The position numbers were made by a program, and so were the translations under genes. The notes beneath the pieces are model-generated. The model was not told the origin of the DNA and made no database searches. It was given only the letters and a program-made list of their open reading frames with translations. Below, in pieces: positions 21,475 through 23,808 of a stretch of 23,808 nucleotides of DNA; the stretch's first letter is position 1; each line of letters opens with the position of its first letter. Origin of the DNA: RBG-13-66-14 sp964436465 (GTDB lineage: Bacteria > RBG-13-66-14); contig CAYTCV010000024.1 of the NCBI GenBank assembly GCA_964436465.1, positions 1-23,808 on the forward strand, read 5' to 3'.

Positions 21475-22131
21475 GTGAAGAAGCCCACCGCAAGCCTCTT
21501 CCTGTTTTCATCGGCCATCTTAATCGCCCTCGGCTGCGGGCGCGTGACCGACATCAGCGGGTACGTCCTCAAGTACGACGAGCCGGCGCGCCAGTCGCAG
21601 GTGGTATCCGACACCCTCGCGGTGGACCTCGTCGGGTACGACTGCCTTACGCCTCGCGGCGTGGACTGGGCCCGACCCATCGCCGACGAGGCCGCCCGGA
21701 CGTGGAACCCCGACGCCCGGTGCTATCTGGTCGCCGGCGTCTGGCTCGACGAAACGGGGAACCTGGCGAACGAGCGGGACTGCCCCGAGTGGCAGTTCGA
21801 ATACTTCTCCGGGGACTCAAGGCTGCTCACGGTCTGGGTGGACTGGGGCGGGGCCGTCACCACCAAGAGCTGGAGCACCGAAGGGGGCTCCTTCTCCCGG
21901 CTGCCCGACTACTCCGACGGCCAGGTGGAGAATTGGATGCGCACCGCCGCCGCCGAGTTCCGCCGGCTCTATGGGTGGAGGGACTGCGAACGCCAGCTCT
22001 TCCTCTGGTCGCTCTCGGGGGAGCGGGTCGGCCAGCTTCAGTTCTTCGCCGACCGGGACTGCTCGCGACTCCTCGGCTACGTCACCCTCGACCTGGACTC
22101 GGGGGGCATTCTGGAGCGCCGGCTGGAGTGA
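21475..22131 (+). CDS. Putative lipoprotein between two GT-C genes
   Basis: The GTG at 21475 follows GGGAAGG and gives 218 residues. VKKPTASLFLFSSAILIALGC is a lipoprotein signal with Cys21. The mature part has several Trp, Asp and Cys residues (GYDCLTPRGVDW, CYLVAGVWLDETGN, DCPEWQFEYFSGDSRLLTVWVDWGG, WRDCERQLFLWSLSG, DRDCSRLLGYVTLDLDSGG), suggesting a folded periplasmic beta-rich domain, perhaps with disulfides. I do not recognise the family. An in-frame start at 21418 would add about 19 residues before the signal and has no ribosome-binding site. Its place between two related GT-C genes suggests a shared envelope-glycan role, but each gene has separate transcription signals. Confidence 0.8.
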   Translation: MKKPTASLFLFSSAILIALGCGRVTDISGYVLKYDEPARQSQVVSDTLAVDLVGYDCLTPRGVDWARPIADEAARTWNPDARCYLVAGVWLDETGNLANERDCPEWQFEYFSGDSRLLTVWVDWGGAVTTKSWSTEGGSFSRLPDYSDGQVENWMRTAAAEFRRLYGWRDCERQLFLWSLSGERVGQLQFFADRDCSRLLGYVTLDLDSGGILERRLE

Positions 22132-22135
22132 GCCG

Positions 22136-22164
22136 TTGCCACACCGCCGGGCGTGGTTTATCAT
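22136..22164 (+). promoter_or_regulatory. Promoter of the second GT-C gene
   Basis: TTGCCA (22136-22141) is followed after 17 bases by TATCAT (22159-22164), each 5 of 6 to consensus. The -10 overlaps the 5' arm of the terminator at 22163. Start near 22171 falls in the terminator loop, giving a leader of about 22 bases without a Shine-Dalgarno sequence. Confidence 0.6.
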
Positions 22165-22186
22165 CGGGGGCGCACCCGATTTTTTT
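22163..22186 (+). terminator. Intrinsic terminator of the lipoprotein gene
   Basis: ATCGGG (22163-22168) pairs with CCCGAT (22175-22180) around a 6-base loop, followed by six further T (22181-22186). It ends six bases before the GTG of the next gene. Confidence 0.75.
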
Positions 22187-22192
22187 AATGCC

Positions 22193-23808
22193 GTGAACCT
22201 GTCGACCGAACCGCACGAGAAGTGGAGCCGGTTGCTTCTGCTGGGGGCGCTCATCGTCGCTCTCGCGGGGGCCTTTATCTACGCCGACCGCTTCCTGTGG
22301 AACTCGGTGGACGACTCGTACATCTTCATGCGCTACGCCGACAACTGGCTCGCGGGCCACGGGCCGGTCTTCAACCCCGGCGAGCGGGTGGAGGGCTACA
22401 CCAGCTTCGGCTGGCTGGCGATGCTGACGGGGCTGATGGGGCTGGGCCTCCCCGGGCCGGTGGCGGCGAAGGTCCTGGCCGGGCTCTTCGGCGTGGGGGC
22501 CGTTATCCTGACCTGGCTTCTGGGGCGAAGGCTGGGCGGGAAGGGAAGCTGGGCCGGTCCCCTGGCGGCGTGGCTGGTGGCGCTGAACGGGAGCTTCCAG
22601 TTCTGGCATCTGGCCGGGGGCATGGAGGCGGGCGCCCTGGCGGTGTGCCTGGCCGGGGGATTTTACCTGCTCCTCGGCCGGGAGGGGGCGGACGGGCGAA
22701 AACGCCGGGGCGAGATTATCGGGGCGGGGGCCCTCTTCGGCCTGGCATACCTGGTCCGGCCCGAGGCGGCGCTCTTCGCCCTCGCCGGTCTCGCCTGGCT
22801 CGTTTTCCGCAGGGACCGGAGTTGGCGGCAGGTCCTCATTTTTTTGGCACCCATCGCCGCCCTGGTCGGAGGGCAGCTCGCGTTTCGGCTCTTGTACTAC
22901 GGAGACTGGCTCCCCAACACCTTTTACGTCAAAGCGGGTCTGAGCCGGCGCCTGGCGGAGCGCGGCCTGGGCGACCTGGGCCTGTTCCTGTTGTTCACCG
23001 CGCCGCCGCTCGCCTGCCTGGCGGCCGTGGATTGGAAAAAGCACGGGCGCGGGCTGTGGCCGATGCTCGCCGGAACTGCGGCCTACTGGCTTTTCTTCGT
23101 GGTCATCGGCGGTGACTGGATGGTCTTCCGCCTCCTGGTGCCCACCCTGCCGCTGGTCTTCACCGCCTCCGCCCTGGGCGCGGAGCGGCTTTTAAATAAA
23201 CTGCCCCGGAGGAAACTTACCGTCCCGGTCGCGCTGACGATTCTCCTCGCCGGAAGCTGGGCCCTTTCCACCTTCTGGAGCGAGCCGACGATTACCTTCG
23301 GGAATCTGCGGTACTACTCCGAGCGGCTCCACGCCACCGCCCGCTGGCTCGGGGAAAACGCCGACCCCGACGACACCGTGGGGGTGACCATCGCCGGCGT
23401 GATTCCCTACTTCACCGGCCTGGAAACGGTGGACATGCTGGGACTCTCCGACGCCCACATCGCCCGGGAGGGGGTAAAAATCCCCGGCCTGGGGAAGCCG
23501 GGGCACGAGTGCTACGACACGGATTACGTCCTGGCTCGCGCCCCGGAGTGGATTACGCTGCAGCCCTTCCCCGAGTTATTTTTATCCGGCGGCACGCCGG
23601 AGCTGACCAGCGAGCTGGACCTCACCCGGCGCGGGGAACTGTGGGAGCGGTACCACCTCGTCGTGCCGCGGGCGGCCACGGTGACGGTGCTGCACCGGCG
23701 CGACGACCGGTCGGGGCTGGCGCGGATGGACCCGGCCGAGTGGCGCGACGCCTGGTATTTCGCCCCGCCGTACGCCGAGCTGACCGGGAGGCCGCCCCCG
23801 CCGCCGGG
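22193..23808 (+). CDS. Second GT-C-type glycosyltransferase-like membrane protein (runs off window)
   Basis: The frame from the GTG at 22193 stays open for 538 codons to the window edge and closely matches the protein at 19602 along its length. It has the acidic pair D40-D41 (SVDDSYIFMRYADNW), NPGERVEGYTSFGW (about 61-74), LLYYGDWLPNTFYVKAGL, and VIGGDWMVFRLLVP. The C-terminus carries DPDDTVGVTIAGVIPYFTGLETVDMLGLSDAHIAREG and GHECYDTDYVLARAPEWI. It should be an inner-membrane enzyme using a lipid-linked sugar. By comparison with the paralogue, only a few residues are missing at the end (both have a Pro-rich terminus). The nearby ATG at 22188 is out of frame and stops at once. The lack of a ribosome-binding site makes the exact start less sure. 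Confidence 0.88.
   Translation, partial: MNLSTEPHEKWSRLLLLGALIVALAGAFIYADRFLWNSVDDSYIFMRYADNWLAGHGPVFNPGERVEGYTSFGWLAMLTGLMGLGLPGPVAAKVLAGLFGVGAVILTWLLGRRLGGKGSWAGPLAAWLVALNGSFQFWHLAGGMEAGALAVCLAGGFYLLLGREGADGRKRRGEIIGAGALFGLAYLVRPEAALFALAGLAWLVFRRDRSWRQVLIFLAPIAALVGGQLAFRLLYYGDWLPNTFYVKAGLSRRLAERGLGDLGLFLLFTAPPLACLAAVDWKKHGRGLWPMLAGTAAYWLFFVVIGGDWMVFRLLVPTLPLVFTASALGAERLLNKLPRRKLTVPVALTILLAGSWALSTFWSEPTITFGNLRYYSERLHATARWLGENADPDDTVGVTIAGVIPYFTGLETVDMLGLSDAHIAREGVKIPGLGKPGHECYDTDYVLARAPEWITLQPFPELFLSGGTPELTSELDLTRRGELWERYHLVVPRAATVTVLHRRDDRSGLARMDPAEWRDAWYFAPPYAELTGRPPPPP

Noticed and set aside
22222..23115. Arg/Gly-rich plus-strand frame inside the second GT-C gene
   Set aside because: A different frame from 22193 stays open to the window edge and aligns with the paralogue at 19602.

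Overview
The window comes from a GC-rich, double-membraned (Gram-negative type) bacterium. It encodes an OmpA-family protein, several lipobox lipoproteins, an ECF sigma factor with a zinc-finger membrane anti-sigma factor and a MucB/RseB-like regulator, bacterial S15 and PNPase, and a typical bacterial initiator tRNA. A 100-N scaffold gap and many small palindromic intergenic repeats suggest a draft or metagenome-derived genome. An uncultured candidate phylum of the FCB or a related group would fit, but the sequence does not prove the taxonomy.

Layout. Bases 1-239 hold only hairpin repeats and a terminator. From 5690 down to 240 a minus-strand block runs M55 D-aminopeptidase, lipoprotein beta-propeller, cytidine deaminase, ECF sigma factor, anti-sigma factor, RseB-like protein. 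The first four genes are tightly packed. A 449-base spacer with two kinds of tandem repeat separates sigma from anti-sigma. Bases 5932-8339 (minus) encode an OmpA protein with thrombospondin type-3 repeats and a lipoprotein, divergent from a small plus-strand barrel-like protein at 8581. Bases 9067-12772 (plus) form a lipoprotein-rpsO-pnp-lipoprotein group behind a long leader that looks like a transcription attenuator. Initiator tRNA-fMet follows at 12814, then a tandem terminator-bearing repeat broken by the N gap. An orphan TPR protein (minus, 13640-15625) is divergent from rocA (plus, 15906-17477), whose 3' end is repeated three times. The last part holds a radical SAM protein (18132) and two related GT-C-type membrane proteins (19602 and 22193, the second cut by the window edge) on either side of a lipoprotein gene.

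How it works together. The clearest regulatory story is the sigma cluster. Sigma, anti-sigma and RseB-like genes each have an (A/G)GAAC-N16/17-CGTA element in front of them, which suggests an autoregulated envelope-stress circuit. In front of sigma the predicted start point falls on an internal ATG, implying a leaderless form. Many genes in the window make envelope proteins (OmpA, small barrel, five or six lipoproteins, two GT-C enzymes), which fits such a circuit, but I found no matching promoter in front of them. I see no defence system, prophage, integrase, transposase or CRISPR array. The most unusual signals are non-coding: repeats, leaders, and overlapping promoter and terminator elements.
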